A stretch of DNA of 64,000 bases from Micavibrio_C sp965231165 (GCA_965231165.1 OZ246421.1:1488001-1552000), one strand, 5' to 3'. Shown: positions 43,602-52,125, counted from the stretch's first letter. Made by a program: numbers and translations. Notes: generated by a model not told the origin, from the sequence alone.

Positions 43602-44498
43602 ATGACAAGCCCAAATGACATCGCTGAACAGATCGCCCATTTCGCCGCCCTGCAATGGCATCTCGATCAGGGCATGGACGAAGTTCTGGCCGACGAGCCG
43701 GGTGCGCTGATGCGTGTGCCGGTCGCCGTGACGCCCTCTGCGATTGATATAGCCCCCCCGGCACCGGAAACCATAGCCCCGGTGCCAACCCGTGTCGCGA
43801 TGGTGACCACCGCCACAGCCGCCCTGCCCGTGCAGGGCACCCCTGAACTTAAGAACGAGGCGATCCGATTGGCTCTGGGGGCACAAAATCTGGACGAACT
43901 GCGCACCGCGCTGGCCAATTTCGAGGGACTGGCGATCAAGAAAACCGCCACCAACATGGTTTTTTGCGACGGCAACCCTGCCGCCCCCATCATGCTGGTC
44001 GGCGAAGCACCGGGCGGCGATGAAGACCGTCTGGGCCGTCCGTTCGTCGGCGTCAGCGGCCAATTGCTTGACCGCATCCTGAAATGCATCGATCTCGACC
44101 GCACCGAAACCGATCCTGAAAAGGCGATCTATATCTCAAACATCCTGAACTGGCGCCCCCCCGGCAACCGCACCCCGACACCGCAGGAAATCGAGCTGAG
44201 CCTGCCCTTTATCGAACGGCATATCGCGCTGGTGAAACCGAAATTGCTGATTTTCTGTGGTGGGGTTTCCGCGAAGGCGCTACTGAATACAGATGATGGC
44301 ATTTCGAAATTGCGGGGCCGCTGGCACAACTACAAGCCCCTGACGCCCGGTCTTTCTATCGATCCGATTCCAGCCATCGCTACCTATCATCCGGCCTATC
44401 TTTTGCGTACACCCAGTCAGAAAAAGGCCGTATGGCAGGATATGTTAAATCTAGCGAGCAAGCGCCAAGAGCTTGGAATCGCAGTCAAAGCTGCCTGA
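43602..44498 (+). CDS. Uracil-DNA glycosylase, family 4-like, without Fe-S cysteines
   Basis: This enzyme should remove uracil from DNA. The 298-residue protein has a divergent Ala/Pro-rich N-terminal region (1-85), then the family 4 core: motif GEAPGGDEDRLGRPFVG (about residues 132-148), RPPGNRTPTPQEIE, and the His motif ATYHPAYLLR. Family 4 enzymes bind a 4Fe-4S cluster with four Cys. Here those positions read EGLAIKK (no CxxC), LNWRPP and ELSLPF, so all four ligands are absent. Related alphaproteobacterial proteins also vary there. The catalytic core appears intact. Confidence 0.9.
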   Translation: MTSPNDIAEQIAHFAALQWHLDQGMDEVLADEPGALMRVPVAVTPSAIDIAPPAPETIAPVPTRVAMVTTATAALPVQGTPELKNEAIRLALGAQNLDELRTALANFEGLAIKKTATNMVFCDGNPAAPIMLVGEAPGGDEDRLGRPFVGVSGQLLDRILKCIDLDRTETDPEKAIYISNILNWRPPGNRTPTPQEIELSLPFIERHIALVKPKLLIFCGGVSAKALLNTDDGISKLRGRWHNYKPLTPGLSIDPIPAIATYHPAYLLRTPSQKKAVWQDMLNLASKRQELGIAVKAA

Positions 44499-44617
44499 TT
44501 TTCCCTAATTTTTACCCCTTTCTGACAATGAATTCTGTAATATTGTCAGTAACTTAGCAGCCATACCCTTGCATTTTCTGGACATTTTCCGGCACTTGGG
44601 CTATCAATCTGCCCATC

Positions 44618-46441
44618 ATGCGCACATTCGAAAAAACGACAAAGAGACTTTCGGTCTTGAGTCTGGGGACGATCCTGGTGATCGGGTTCTCTATGAATGC
44701 TTCGGCGGAATCCCCCGTAACACGGGCCGATCCGCTGGCGCTGCTGCGTTATCCCGGTCACAGTGAAGCTTCCGTACAGCCCGCGATTACGCCGAGCCAT
44801 AAACCTGCCTACAAAGCCCCTGCGAAAAAGGTCGCCTCGAAGCCTGCCGTCGTTCCGGGCCGCAAGCCGGAAATTCAGGCCGCCCCGCCGCCGCAAAAAC
44901 TGACCGCCGCCGCGCCCGCGCCGACAGTCCCCGTAAAAGCGGAAAAATCTGAAGCGGCCAAAATTGAAAAGGCTAAAAAGAGCATCTTCAGTTCGCTGAT
45001 GCAGGCCGCCAAAGCCACCACGCCCACGCCGCCCGCCGGGCAAGTTCAGGCGCTGGACGGTTATAACAAGATTTACAAGAGCGCCCGCAAACGCACCCCG
45101 GCCCAGCGTGACAGCGTTGTCCGTCTGGTCGGCATCGTTAAGCAGGACATCAGCAACGGCAGCCCGAGTCGTGCGCTCAAGCGTCTTTCCCATGACAAGG
45201 CCGTGCCTTACCTCGACCCGGTTGAGAAAGACCAGTTGCAGACACTGGTCGCCCGCGGTTTCCTGCTCGCCGGGAAGGTCGTGCAGGCCTATGAGCTTGC
45301 TTCTGAAAGCAGCCGCCGTTCCGGCGCTTCGATCCCGCAGGCCGGATGGGTCGCAGGGCTGGCGGCCTGGCGCATGGGCAATTACGATCAGGCGGCCGCT
45401 ATGTTCAGCAACTCGGCGGATTCTTCCTTCAGTTCGCCATGGCAGGCTTCGGCCAGCTCTTACTGGGCGTCGCGCTCCTATATGCGCGCCCATGAGCCGC
45501 AACAGGTTTCCGTCTGGTTGAAACGCGCCGCTGCACATCCGCGCACCTTCTACGGTCTGATCGCCACGCGCGCGCTGGGCTGGGATTATGATTTCAACTG
45601 GGACGTGCCCGCACTGACCGCCGCACATAAAAAGACACTGGAAGCGCATCCTGCCGCCCGCAATGCTCTGGCGCTGGTAAAGGCCGGACAATTGCGCAAT
45701 GGCGAAGCCGCACTGGCGAAAATAGACACCGCTGGCAATCCGGGACTGCGCGAAGCCATTATGGCGTTCGCCGCCAACAAAAACCTTTCATCCCTCGGCA
45801 TGCAGCTCGCGCAAACGCAGGCGCACCCGAAGGGCGGCTATTATGATGCCGCGCTCTATCCGCTCAGCCCGTGGAAACCCAAAGACGGGTACACCATCGA
45901 CCGCGCACTGGTACATGCGATCATCCGTCAGGAATCGAAATTCAACCCGGGCGCGGTCAGCCGCAGCGGCGCGCAAGGCCTGATGCAGGTGATGCCCGCG
46001 ACCGCCAGCTATATCTCCGGCAAGAACCATTTCAAGAACAAGGGCAACCATGCCCAATTGCGCGACCCGCAGGTCAATCTCGAACTGGGCCAGCGCTATA
46101 TAGAAAAATTGCTGTATCAGGACCATGTCGATACCGAACTATTCTCGCTGGTCATGGCGTATAACGCCGGGCCCGGCAATTTGAAAAAATGGAAGCGCGA
46201 ACTGGCCGACATGCAGGACGATCCGCTGCTGTTCATTGAAAGCATCCCGATGGGCGAAACCCGCGCCTATGTCGAGCGCGTCATGTCCAACTACTGGATT
46301 TACCGTCTGCGTATGAACCAGCCCGTACCTTCGCTGGAAGCCGTGGCCGAAGGCCAATGGGCGCAGTACGTCCCCATCGACGGCGTCCGTCAGGCTGGCT
46401 TGCCAACGCTTTCCGACCTGCGCCTGGCCGCGACCAATTAA
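44618..46441 (+). CDS. Soluble lytic murein transglycosylase (Slt70-like)
   Basis: The enzyme cleaves the MurNAc-GlcNAc bond of peptidoglycan with 1,6-anhydro product formation. The 607-residue precursor has a signal peptide (NASA-ESP, about residue 31), a long Pro/Ala/Lys-rich linker (45-150), an alpha-superhelical U-like domain (about 155-420) and the SLT catalytic domain (about 430-580): IIRQESKFNPGAVSRSGAQGLMQVMPATA with the catalytic Glu, then LELGQRYIEKLL and MAYNAGPGNLKKW. The ATG at 44618 has only a weak ribosome binding site. It is transcribed after the UDG gene but in its own unit. Confidence 0.94.
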   Translation: MRTFEKTTKRLSVLSLGTILVIGFSMNASAESPVTRADPLALLRYPGHSEASVQPAITPSHKPAYKAPAKKVASKPAVVPGRKPEIQAAPPPQKLTAAAPAPTVPVKAEKSEAAKIEKAKKSIFSSLMQAAKATTPTPPAGQVQALDGYNKIYKSARKRTPAQRDSVVRLVGIVKQDISNGSPSRALKRLSHDKAVPYLDPVEKDQLQTLVARGFLLAGKVVQAYELASESSRRSGASIPQAGWVAGLAAWRMGNYDQAAAMFSNSADSSFSSPWQASASSYWASRSYMRAHEPQQVSVWLKRAAAHPRTFYGLIATRALGWDYDFNWDVPALTAAHKKTLEAHPAARNALALVKAGQLRNGEAALAKIDTAGNPGLREAIMAFAANKNLSSLGMQLAQTQAHPKGGYYDAALYPLSPWKPKDGYTIDRALVHAIIRQESKFNPGAVSRSGAQGLMQVMPATASYISGKNHFKNKGNHAQLRDPQVNLELGQRYIEKLLYQDHVDTELFSLVMAYNAGPGNLKKWKRELADMQDDPLLFIESIPMGETRAYVERVMSNYWIYRLRMNQPVPSLEAVAEGQWAQYVPIDGVRQAGLPTLSDLRLAATN

Positions 46442-46536
46442 CCGCTATTAACCTGTCCCGCCCTCACCCCGCCTGTTTTTGACTTCCAATTCAATATTAT
46501 GTATAATTATGAAGAATTTAACTGGGAAAAAGATCC

Positions 46537-48054
46537 ATGAAAGTCGTCTTTTACCATTGGTCGCCTAATCTTTTTGACCAATATGACCCGCCGAATATGC
46601 GCAAGAGCGAACTCAAACAGCTTTGGTGCCGGACATCTATAAGAGAGGGGCATTTCCCCGCAGAGACGGAAGCTGTGGATTACAGCTTTTCCGTAGAAGA
46701 TCCACAATTACTCAAATTACACAGCGACCTTTCAGAAAGTGAGCATGCCCGCTTGCTGGCGGCCGCCACGCGCGACGGCAACACCGCCATGAAAGAAAAG
46801 CTTGTTGAAAACGGGTTGGCATTCAGGCTGGCCGAACACGCTGACAATATAGCTCCGGCAGATATCAAAACATTGGTCCATGCGGGTTTCGACGGTACAG
46901 CAGGCGCCTATGTCTGTCTTTTTAATCAGGAAAAGGTGGGCAGTTTTCTGCCACAGGGTCTGTATGGGCCGCATGCCGCAGCCTTTAAAGATCGTTTGCA
47001 AAAACTGGCAGAAGCCTATCCGGAGCCCGGTAAAACGCTGGAAGAAAAAGTGCTGCCCCATCCTGAAGGGGAAAAACTTCTTTCCCTGCGCACCCGTATT
47101 TACAGCGCACTGGATAAAATTGGCATCATTACAGAAAGTTCTGATTCCGTTGCCGAACTGAAAAATGCATTTTCAAGACTTTGCCTTCAGGCGCTTGATC
47201 CCGCAGAAGAACACAAGATCAATCCGACACAGCTTTTCATCGCACCGATTGTGCAAACATGTGGCGCGCATGGCCGTTATTTTGATCTGCAGGAAGGCCA
47301 TAGAGACCAACTACTGCCCGATGGCTATGAACATCTGCGGCACCGCCTCCCTCAAGAGGGAAGCGGTGGGGCGCTGATGGCGCAAATCCGCGAAGACCTC
47401 ACCGCGGTCATTAAAACAACTTCACTGATGAGGCACAATATCGCAACGCCCGCTGTATCCCTGGATGCATCACCCTCTATCTCTTCGGCATTCGTGGATT
47501 CCGCAAACATCACGCCGTCGCCAGCGATTGCCCGCTGCAGCATCGACAATTTATTCCCGGACGAAAACGGCACCGCTTCAGGAATTGCTTTCCCCGACAA
47601 CGCCGATGAGGCTTTGTTCCAGAAAGCCGAAAAACTGGTTGATGCCCTCAATGCGCTTCATCAGGAAAGAGATATCGCCTCAACCAGCATGCTGCGGGAT
47701 TGTATAGCCAAGAATACTCAAAGGCTGGCGTCAGAACCGGAACGCCTTCATTACCGGCACGACGAACAAAAAGGCGATTTATCCCATTACGGATATGTGC
47801 GCGATCATGTGAATGGCGCCGAGTATATTCAGACGCAAATCAAAATGCTGGAATTATCCTCATCGCCTCAAGGTCAGGCAGCCGGTGCTGCGTTGCGCGA
47901 CTTCATGCAAAGCTATGCCGATACAGCCGGGGCATCACCCTATGCCCGGCTGGCGTTGCAGACGGAGAAAATTGACGTGGAGGCCATTGTCAAAAAACTA
48001 TCCGCCGCACCCGCCCCGTCCGGACAAAGACAGGATTTTCAGGCTCACTATTGA
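46537..48054 (+). CDS. Unknown protein with a possible ART-like N-terminal domain
   Basis: I recognise no confirmed family in this 505-residue protein. The first 145 residues have pieces that recall ADP-ribosyltransferase-like folds in phage and effector proteins: YHWSPNLFDQYD (compare YHG-S/T...F..F) near residue 6 and AGFDGTAGAYVCLFNQEKVGSF (compare GYDG...VVFDPxQIKS) around residues 113-134. A Glu catalytic motif is not evident. The rest is helical and acidic with a variable Ser/Ala-rich centre. No signal peptide or membrane segment is present. GGGAAAAAG precedes the ATG. It sits alone before the alaS leader promoter. Confidence 0.6.
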   Translation: MKVVFYHWSPNLFDQYDPPNMRKSELKQLWCRTSIREGHFPAETEAVDYSFSVEDPQLLKLHSDLSESEHARLLAAATRDGNTAMKEKLVENGLAFRLAEHADNIAPADIKTLVHAGFDGTAGAYVCLFNQEKVGSFLPQGLYGPHAAAFKDRLQKLAEAYPEPGKTLEEKVLPHPEGEKLLSLRTRIYSALDKIGIITESSDSVAELKNAFSRLCLQALDPAEEHKINPTQLFIAPIVQTCGAHGRYFDLQEGHRDQLLPDGYEHLRHRLPQEGSGGALMAQIREDLTAVIKTTSLMRHNIATPAVSLDASPSISSAFVDSANITPSPAIARCSIDNLFPDENGTASGIAFPDNADEALFQKAEKLVDALNALHQERDIASTSMLRDCIAKNTQRLASEPERLHYRHDEQKGDLSHYGYVRDHVNGAEYIQTQIKMLELSSSPQGQAAGAALRDFMQSYADTAGASPYARLALQTEKIDVEAIVKKLSAAPAPSGQRQDFQAHY

Positions 48055-48059
48055 TTTTC

Positions 48060-48089
48060 TTGACGTCCCGGATAGCTTGCTGCCATAGT
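48060..48089 (+). promoter_or_regulatory. Promoter of the alaS leader transcript
   Basis: -35 TTGACG (48060-48065), an 18-base spacer, -10 CATAGT (48084-48089). The predicted start is about 48096, which is the first base of the leader-peptide ATG, so the transcript would be leaderless. The -35 lies just after the stop of the preceding gene. Confidence 0.6.
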
Positions 48090-48095
48090 TAATCC

Positions 48096-48158
48096 ATGAA
48101 CACGAACCCGGCAGCCTTTTTCATTTTCGCGACAGCAGCCGCAGCGGCGGCCCGTTAG
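48096..48158 (+). CDS. Alanine-rich leader peptide of alaS (putative attenuator)
   Basis: A 20-codon ORF has nine Ala codons, including a run of six (GCA GCC GCA GCG GCG GCC) just before the final Arg and the stop codon. There is no ribosome binding site, and the ATG coincides with the predicted transcription start, as in leaderless alphaproteobacterial trpL. It lies 139 bases before alaS. A local hairpin (GGCCC-GTTA-GGGCC, 48149-48162) overlaps the stop codon. Low charged tRNA-Ala would stall ribosomes here. The mechanism is inferred; I know of no described Ala leader for alaS in this group. Confidence 0.65.
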   Translation: MNTNPAAFFIFATAAAAAAR

Positions 48159-48225
48159 GGCCCGTCATATCGCTTCTCATCCCCATTTTGATCTTAAAAG
48201 CCTGACAAACCGCCTGAAAACGCGG
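48149..48225 (+). promoter_or_regulatory. Alternative RNA pairings downstream of the leader peptide
   Basis: Two local hairpins, GGCCC/GGGCC (48149-48162) and CCGC/GCGG (48210-48225), compete with a long-range pairing of GGCGG in the Ala codons (48146-48150) with CCGCC (48210-48214). This is the arrangement expected of an attenuator, but no U-run follows, so a classical intrinsic terminator is not evident. Confidence 0.35.
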
Positions 48226-48297
48226 ATGCTGGCCATGGACTTTCCGGGGTTTATCTGATTAATTATCTGACAATTCAAAGCATTAGGGATTTAAGTC

Positions 48298-50970
48298 ATG
48301 ACCAAGACCGTTCAGGATATCCGCAACACCTTCCTCGACTTCTTCCAGAAGCAGGGACACACGCATGTAGCGTCATCGCCGCTGGTGCCGCAGAACGACC
48401 CGACCCTGATGTTCGCCAACTCCGGCATGGTCCAGTTCAAGAATGTTTTTACCGGCGTTGAAAAGCGCCCCTACACCCGCGCCACCACCGCGCAGAAATG
48501 CGTACGCGCAGGCGGCAAGCATAACGACCTCGATAACGTGGGCTACACCGCCCGCCACCACACCTTCTTCGAGATGATGGGCAACTTTTCCTTCGGCGAT
48601 TATTTCAAGGAAGAAGCGATCAGCTATGCCTGGGAATTGATTTCCAAAGGCTATGGCATGCCGCAGGATAAACTGCTGGTGACCGTCCATACATCGGATG
48701 AAGAAGCCGCTGGCTTGTGGCGCAAGATTGCCGGTTTCCCCGACAGCAAAATCATCCGCATCCCGACAAACGATAACTTCTGGATGATGGGTGACTTCGG
48801 CCCCTGCGGCCCCTGTTCAGAAATTTTCTACGATCAGGGCGACAAGCTCGCGGGCGGCCCTCCGGGTTCCGCCGATCAGGATGGCGACCGCTTCCTTGAG
48901 TTCTGGAACCTCGTGTTCATGCAGTTCGAGCAGGAGCCGGATGGCAAGGGCGGTTATAACCGTAAAGCCCTGCCCAAACCCTCTATCGATACCGGTATGG
49001 GATTAGAGCGTATGTCCGCGCTGATGCAGGGCAAAACCTCCAACTATGATATCGACCTGCTCCGTTCGATCATTGAACATTCCGCCGATCTCACAGGCGT
49101 ATCGCCGGACGGTGCACAGGCGCCGAGCCACCGCGTGATTGCCGATCACCTGCGCTGTGCTTCTTTCCTGCTGGCTGACGGCGTGATGCCGTCGAATGAA
49201 GGCCGTGGTTATGTGCTGCGCCGTATCATGCGTCGCGGCATGCGTCATGCGCATCTATTGGGCGCGCAAGACCCGCTGATGTACCGCTTGTTCCCGACAT
49301 TGATGGCTTCGATGGGTGAAGCCTATCCGGAGTTAATCCGTGCACAGGGTCTGATCACCGAAACTCTGAAGAACGAAGAAACACGTTTCAAGAAGACGCT
49401 CGATCGCGGCCTGAAAATGCTCGACGAGGAAACCGCGAAACTCTCCTCCGGCAACAAGCTCTCCGGCGATGTGGCGTTTAAACTCTACGACACATACGGT
49501 TTCCCGGTTGACCTGACCTCCGATGCGCTCCGTGCCAAAGGCCTTGAAGTGGATATGACTGGTTTTGAAGCCGCCATGGAACAGCAAAAGGCCACCGCGC
49601 GCAAAAGCTGGGCGGGTTCAGGCGATACCGGCACGTCCAAAATTTGGTTTGAAATTTTAGATGAAGTTGGGCCGACAGAATTTCTCGGTTATGAAACTGA
49701 AATCGCTGAAGCGCAAGTGAAAGCCCTTGTTAAAGATGGCATGAAAGTCAAAATCTTAAATCCTGGAGAGTCCGGCATAGTTATTACCAATCAAACACCT
49801 TTCTACGCCGAGTCTGGTGGTCAAGTCGGTGACACTGGTGAAATGATTTTGCCCGGCTATGGAGTGATTCAGGTTACGGACACAAAAAAGTATGTTGGAA
49901 AGCTTTGGGCACATATTGTTACGGCTGCCAAAGGCGATATTAAAGTTGGCGATTCCATTGAAATGCGGGTAGATCAAGTACGCCGTGCGGCTATCGAAGC
50001 CAACCACTCGGTGACGCACCTGCTGCATGAAGCGCTGCGCCTGACACTGGGCGATCACATCGCGCAGAAAGGCTCGCTGCAGGATGATGGCCGCACCCGT
50101 TTTGATATCTCACAACCCGTGCCGGTTACGCATGAACAACTGCGTTCCATCGAAGATCAGGTGAATGAAGAAATCCGCGCCAACACCGAAGTCGTGACCC
50201 GCGTTCTGCCATTGGAAGAAGCCCGCGAATCCGGCGCCCGAGCCCTGTTCGGTGAGAAATATGATGACGAAGTGCGCGTGGTCAGCATGGGCCGTCAGCG
50301 TCCGGGGCAAAACATTCCCTATTCCGTCGAGCTTTGCGGCGGTACGCATGTGAAGCGCACCGGCGATATCGGTATGTTTAAAATCGTATCTGAATCAGCC
50401 GTTTCCGCTGGTATCCGCCGGATCGAGGCCATCGTCGGCAAGGCCTTTATGGATCATGTCCATGAGAAAGAAGATACGCTCTTTGAAGTCATGTCCACGC
50501 TGAAAGCTTCTCCTGCCGATATCGTACCGCGCGTCAAAGCGCTGATGGATGACAAGAAAAAGCTGGAGCAGGAAATCTCCAACCTGCGCCGTCAGATGGC
50601 CACAGGTGGCGGTGCCGCCGCTGGCGCAGGCCCTGAAGTCAAAGACATCGCCGGCATGAAATTCACCTCCCGCGTGCTCGAAGGCTTCCCGGCCAAAGAC
50701 CTGAAGCCGATGGTCGATGATCTGAAGGCCAAACTGGGGTCCGGCGTCATCACGCTGATTGCGACAGAAGACGGCAAGGCCTCCATCGTCGTCGGCGTCA
50801 CCGCCGACCTGACATCGAAAGTCAGCGCCGTTGATCTGGTCAAAACAGGCGTCGAAGTGCTAGGCGGCAAAGGCGGCGGCGGTCGCCCCGACATGGCACA
50901 AGGCGGCGGTCCGAACGGATCGGCTGCGAATGACGCCGTGAACGCGATTGAGAAACAGTTGGCATCGTAA
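48298..50970 (+). CDS. alaS: Alanyl-tRNA synthetase
   Basis: The 890-residue enzyme charges tRNA-Ala and edits mischarged Ser/Gly. Aminoacylation domain: FLDFFQKQGHTHVASSPLVP, then PCGPCSEIFYD and GLERM. Editing domain: HSVTHLLHEAL (HxxxH, about residue 570) and CGGTHVKRTGD. The C-terminal C-Ala domain ends in GGKGGGGRPDMAQGGG. Start ATG 48298 has AGGGA upstream. Residues about 448-563 are encoded by a patch with much lower GC than the rest (about 40 % against 60 %), yet protein motifs are intact, so the gene is a mosaic or locally diverged. An Ala-rich leader peptide precedes it. Confidence 0.97.
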   Translation: MTKTVQDIRNTFLDFFQKQGHTHVASSPLVPQNDPTLMFANSGMVQFKNVFTGVEKRPYTRATTAQKCVRAGGKHNDLDNVGYTARHHTFFEMMGNFSFGDYFKEEAISYAWELISKGYGMPQDKLLVTVHTSDEEAAGLWRKIAGFPDSKIIRIPTNDNFWMMGDFGPCGPCSEIFYDQGDKLAGGPPGSADQDGDRFLEFWNLVFMQFEQEPDGKGGYNRKALPKPSIDTGMGLERMSALMQGKTSNYDIDLLRSIIEHSADLTGVSPDGAQAPSHRVIADHLRCASFLLADGVMPSNEGRGYVLRRIMRRGMRHAHLLGAQDPLMYRLFPTLMASMGEAYPELIRAQGLITETLKNEETRFKKTLDRGLKMLDEETAKLSSGNKLSGDVAFKLYDTYGFPVDLTSDALRAKGLEVDMTGFEAAMEQQKATARKSWAGSGDTGTSKIWFEILDEVGPTEFLGYETEIAEAQVKALVKDGMKVKILNPGESGIVITNQTPFYAESGGQVGDTGEMILPGYGVIQVTDTKKYVGKLWAHIVTAAKGDIKVGDSIEMRVDQVRRAAIEANHSVTHLLHEALRLTLGDHIAQKGSLQDDGRTRFDISQPVPVTHEQLRSIEDQVNEEIRANTEVVTRVLPLEEARESGARALFGEKYDDEVRVVSMGRQRPGQNIPYSVELCGGTHVKRTGDIGMFKIVSESAVSAGIRRIEAIVGKAFMDHVHEKEDTLFEVMSTLKASPADIVPRVKALMDDKKKLEQEISNLRRQMATGGGAAAGAGPEVKDIAGMKFTSRVLEGFPAKDLKPMVDDLKAKLGSGVITLIATEDGKASIVVGVTADLTSKVSAVDLVKTGVEVLGGKGGGGRPDMAQGGGPNGSAANDAVNAIEKQLAS

Positions 50971-50976
50971 ATTTCT

Positions 50977-51050
50977 TTGTCATTCTGAGGGCTTTAGCCC
51001 GAAGAATCTCATGACCACAGGAGATCCTTCGCTAACGCTCAGGATGACAA
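50977..51050. repeat. Imperfect inverted repeat, dispersed intergenic element
   Basis: TTGTCATTCTGAG at the left and CTCAGGATGACAA at the right form near-perfect arms around a GAAGAATCTC...AGATCCTTCGC centre. A related element lies at 60261-60356. Its outer arms (GTCAT-CTGAGC) are shared, so it is one repeat family. It lies between the alaS stop and its terminator. Confidence 0.7.
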
Positions 51051-51063
51051 ACATTGAGAAAAC

Positions 51064-51092
51064 AAAACGGCCTCAAGCGAGGCCGTTTTTTT
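51064..51092 (+). terminator. Rho-independent terminator downstream of alaS
   Basis: The hairpin AAAACGGCCTC-AAGC-GAGGCCGTTTT has an 11-base stem with a GC-rich centre and is followed by a run of T (seven in total from 51086). It is bidirectional in shape because A-runs lie on the left, so it can also end the 51110 transcript on the minus strand. Confidence 0.85.
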
Positions 51093-51109
51093 GTTTCATG
51101 CCTTTACCA

Positions 51110-51364
51110 CTAGGATGCCAGCTGTAACTTCTGGGCACGGGAGATATTGTATTCCTCGCGTGTGATGGGTCGAGCATAACCCTTCAGGATTCTCATGTAA
51201 GCGCGATTATCAATCTGCTCGGAGCAATCGCTTGTCACGGTAATCTGCGAAAGCAGATCGCCTTCCATTTCAACACGCGCCAGCTTGCCCCCTTCGCGCA
51301 GGACATAAAATTCCTCGCGAGAGGCCTTTTCACGGAAAAGGGGGGTGAGGTCGTTGAAAATCAT
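51110..51364 (-). CDS. Small hypothetical protein downstream of the RelA/SpoT-like gene
   Basis: This 84-residue soluble protein (MIFNDLTPLFREKASREEFYVLR...) has no recognised domain. It has a beta-rich centre (LARVEMEGDLLSQITVTSDCS) and a basic C-terminus with REEYNISRAQKLQL. It begins 14 bases after the stop of the RelA/SpoT-like gene and is likely co-transcribed. A partner or inhibitor role is conceivable from the arrangement, but there is no sequence support. Confidence 0.55.
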   Translation of the reverse strand: MIFNDLTPLFREKASREEFYVLREGGKLARVEMEGDLLSQITVTSDCSEQIDNRAYMRILKGYARPITREEYNISRAQKLQLAS

Positions 51365-51378
51365 AATTTCGCTGCGTT

Positions 51379-52125
51379 CTATATTTTAAAAGCCTGCGCA
51401 GGATGATCTTCCAGCGGCCTTTTGTCAACATACCTACTCAGGTCATCAAGCGCAGCACCGGTGGTATGGATATCAACGCAATCAACGCTTAACTGGTTGA
51501 TTTTGCTTGCAACATCAGCAGGAATAGCAACAGCGGCGAACTGATCCACCAGTCTGCCTATTTCCTTATACTTCCCATGCGTTTGCTGCATGGCTTGATA
51601 CATGTTCGGCGTTACAAACTGGATTTCGCCTCTCAGGCCATTATCCAGCTCAATCTTGGCATTCAGGATGGCCAATCCGGTCTTGGACGGACGCACCAGC
51701 AAATCCTTCACCGCGCATGTGCTTTCATGCAAGGCCAATACAGCGCGCGCCAGCTCAATATTCTCAGCCGGGATAATAACAGTCGCTCTTATCGGATCGC
51801 ACAGCAGGCTGGCATTACCATCGTATTCGTTTTCAACTTTAGGCGCGGCGCTCGTCCATGTTTTCACATTGACGATCTTCAGCTCGCCACCCATGCGGTT
51901 GGCGTAGTCGACGGCCTTAAGGGTCATTTCGGGCATGGATTCAGCGGCAACCGACAGGATTTCGGTCAGATCCGAGGAGATAGTCTGCTGCGAAGTGGCT
52001 TTTCTGAGAACCTGATAGCGCGCCCGCGTGTCTGCGGCGCTGAATTCCTCACACAAAGAATTATAGCCGCTTCTGAACTGCGGATATTCTTGTTTATTTC
52101 CAACCAGTTGCATGCCCCGAGACAT
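51379..52125 (-). CDS. Unknown protein with RelA/SpoT-like nucleotidyltransferase resemblance
   Basis: The 248-residue soluble protein has a central region (about 90-200) that resembles RelA/SpoT-like folds of effector and phage proteins: CDPIRATVIIPAENIELARAVL, a KDLLVRPSKTGLAILNAKIEL segment, then GEIQFVTPNMYQAMQQTHGKYKEI (compare EIQ...M..A....H..Y). The usual synthetase R-x-K-x3-S motif is not obvious, so catalysis is uncertain. The N-terminal 60 residues and the C-terminal tail are unassigned. It is followed by a small gene 14 bases on. This arrangement resembles toxSAS loci only loosely. Confidence 0.55.
   Translation of the reverse strand: MSRGMQLVGNKQEYPQFRSGYNSLCEEFSAADTRARYQVLRKATSQQTISSDLTEILSVAAESMPEMTLKAVDYANRMGGELKIVNVKTWTSAAPKVENEYDGNASLLCDPIRATVIIPAENIELARAVLALHESTCAVKDLLVRPSKTGLAILNAKIELDNGLRGEIQFVTPNMYQAMQQTHGKYKEIGRLVDQFAAVAIPADVASKINQLSVDCVDIHTTGAALDDLSRYVDKRPLEDHPAQAFKI

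Noticed and set aside
44546..45691. 381-codon reading frame on the minus strand, Arg/Gly rich
   Set aside because: It is the complement of the lytic transglycosylase gene, which has a signal peptide and a full SLT domain. The composition is that of a high-GC shadow frame.
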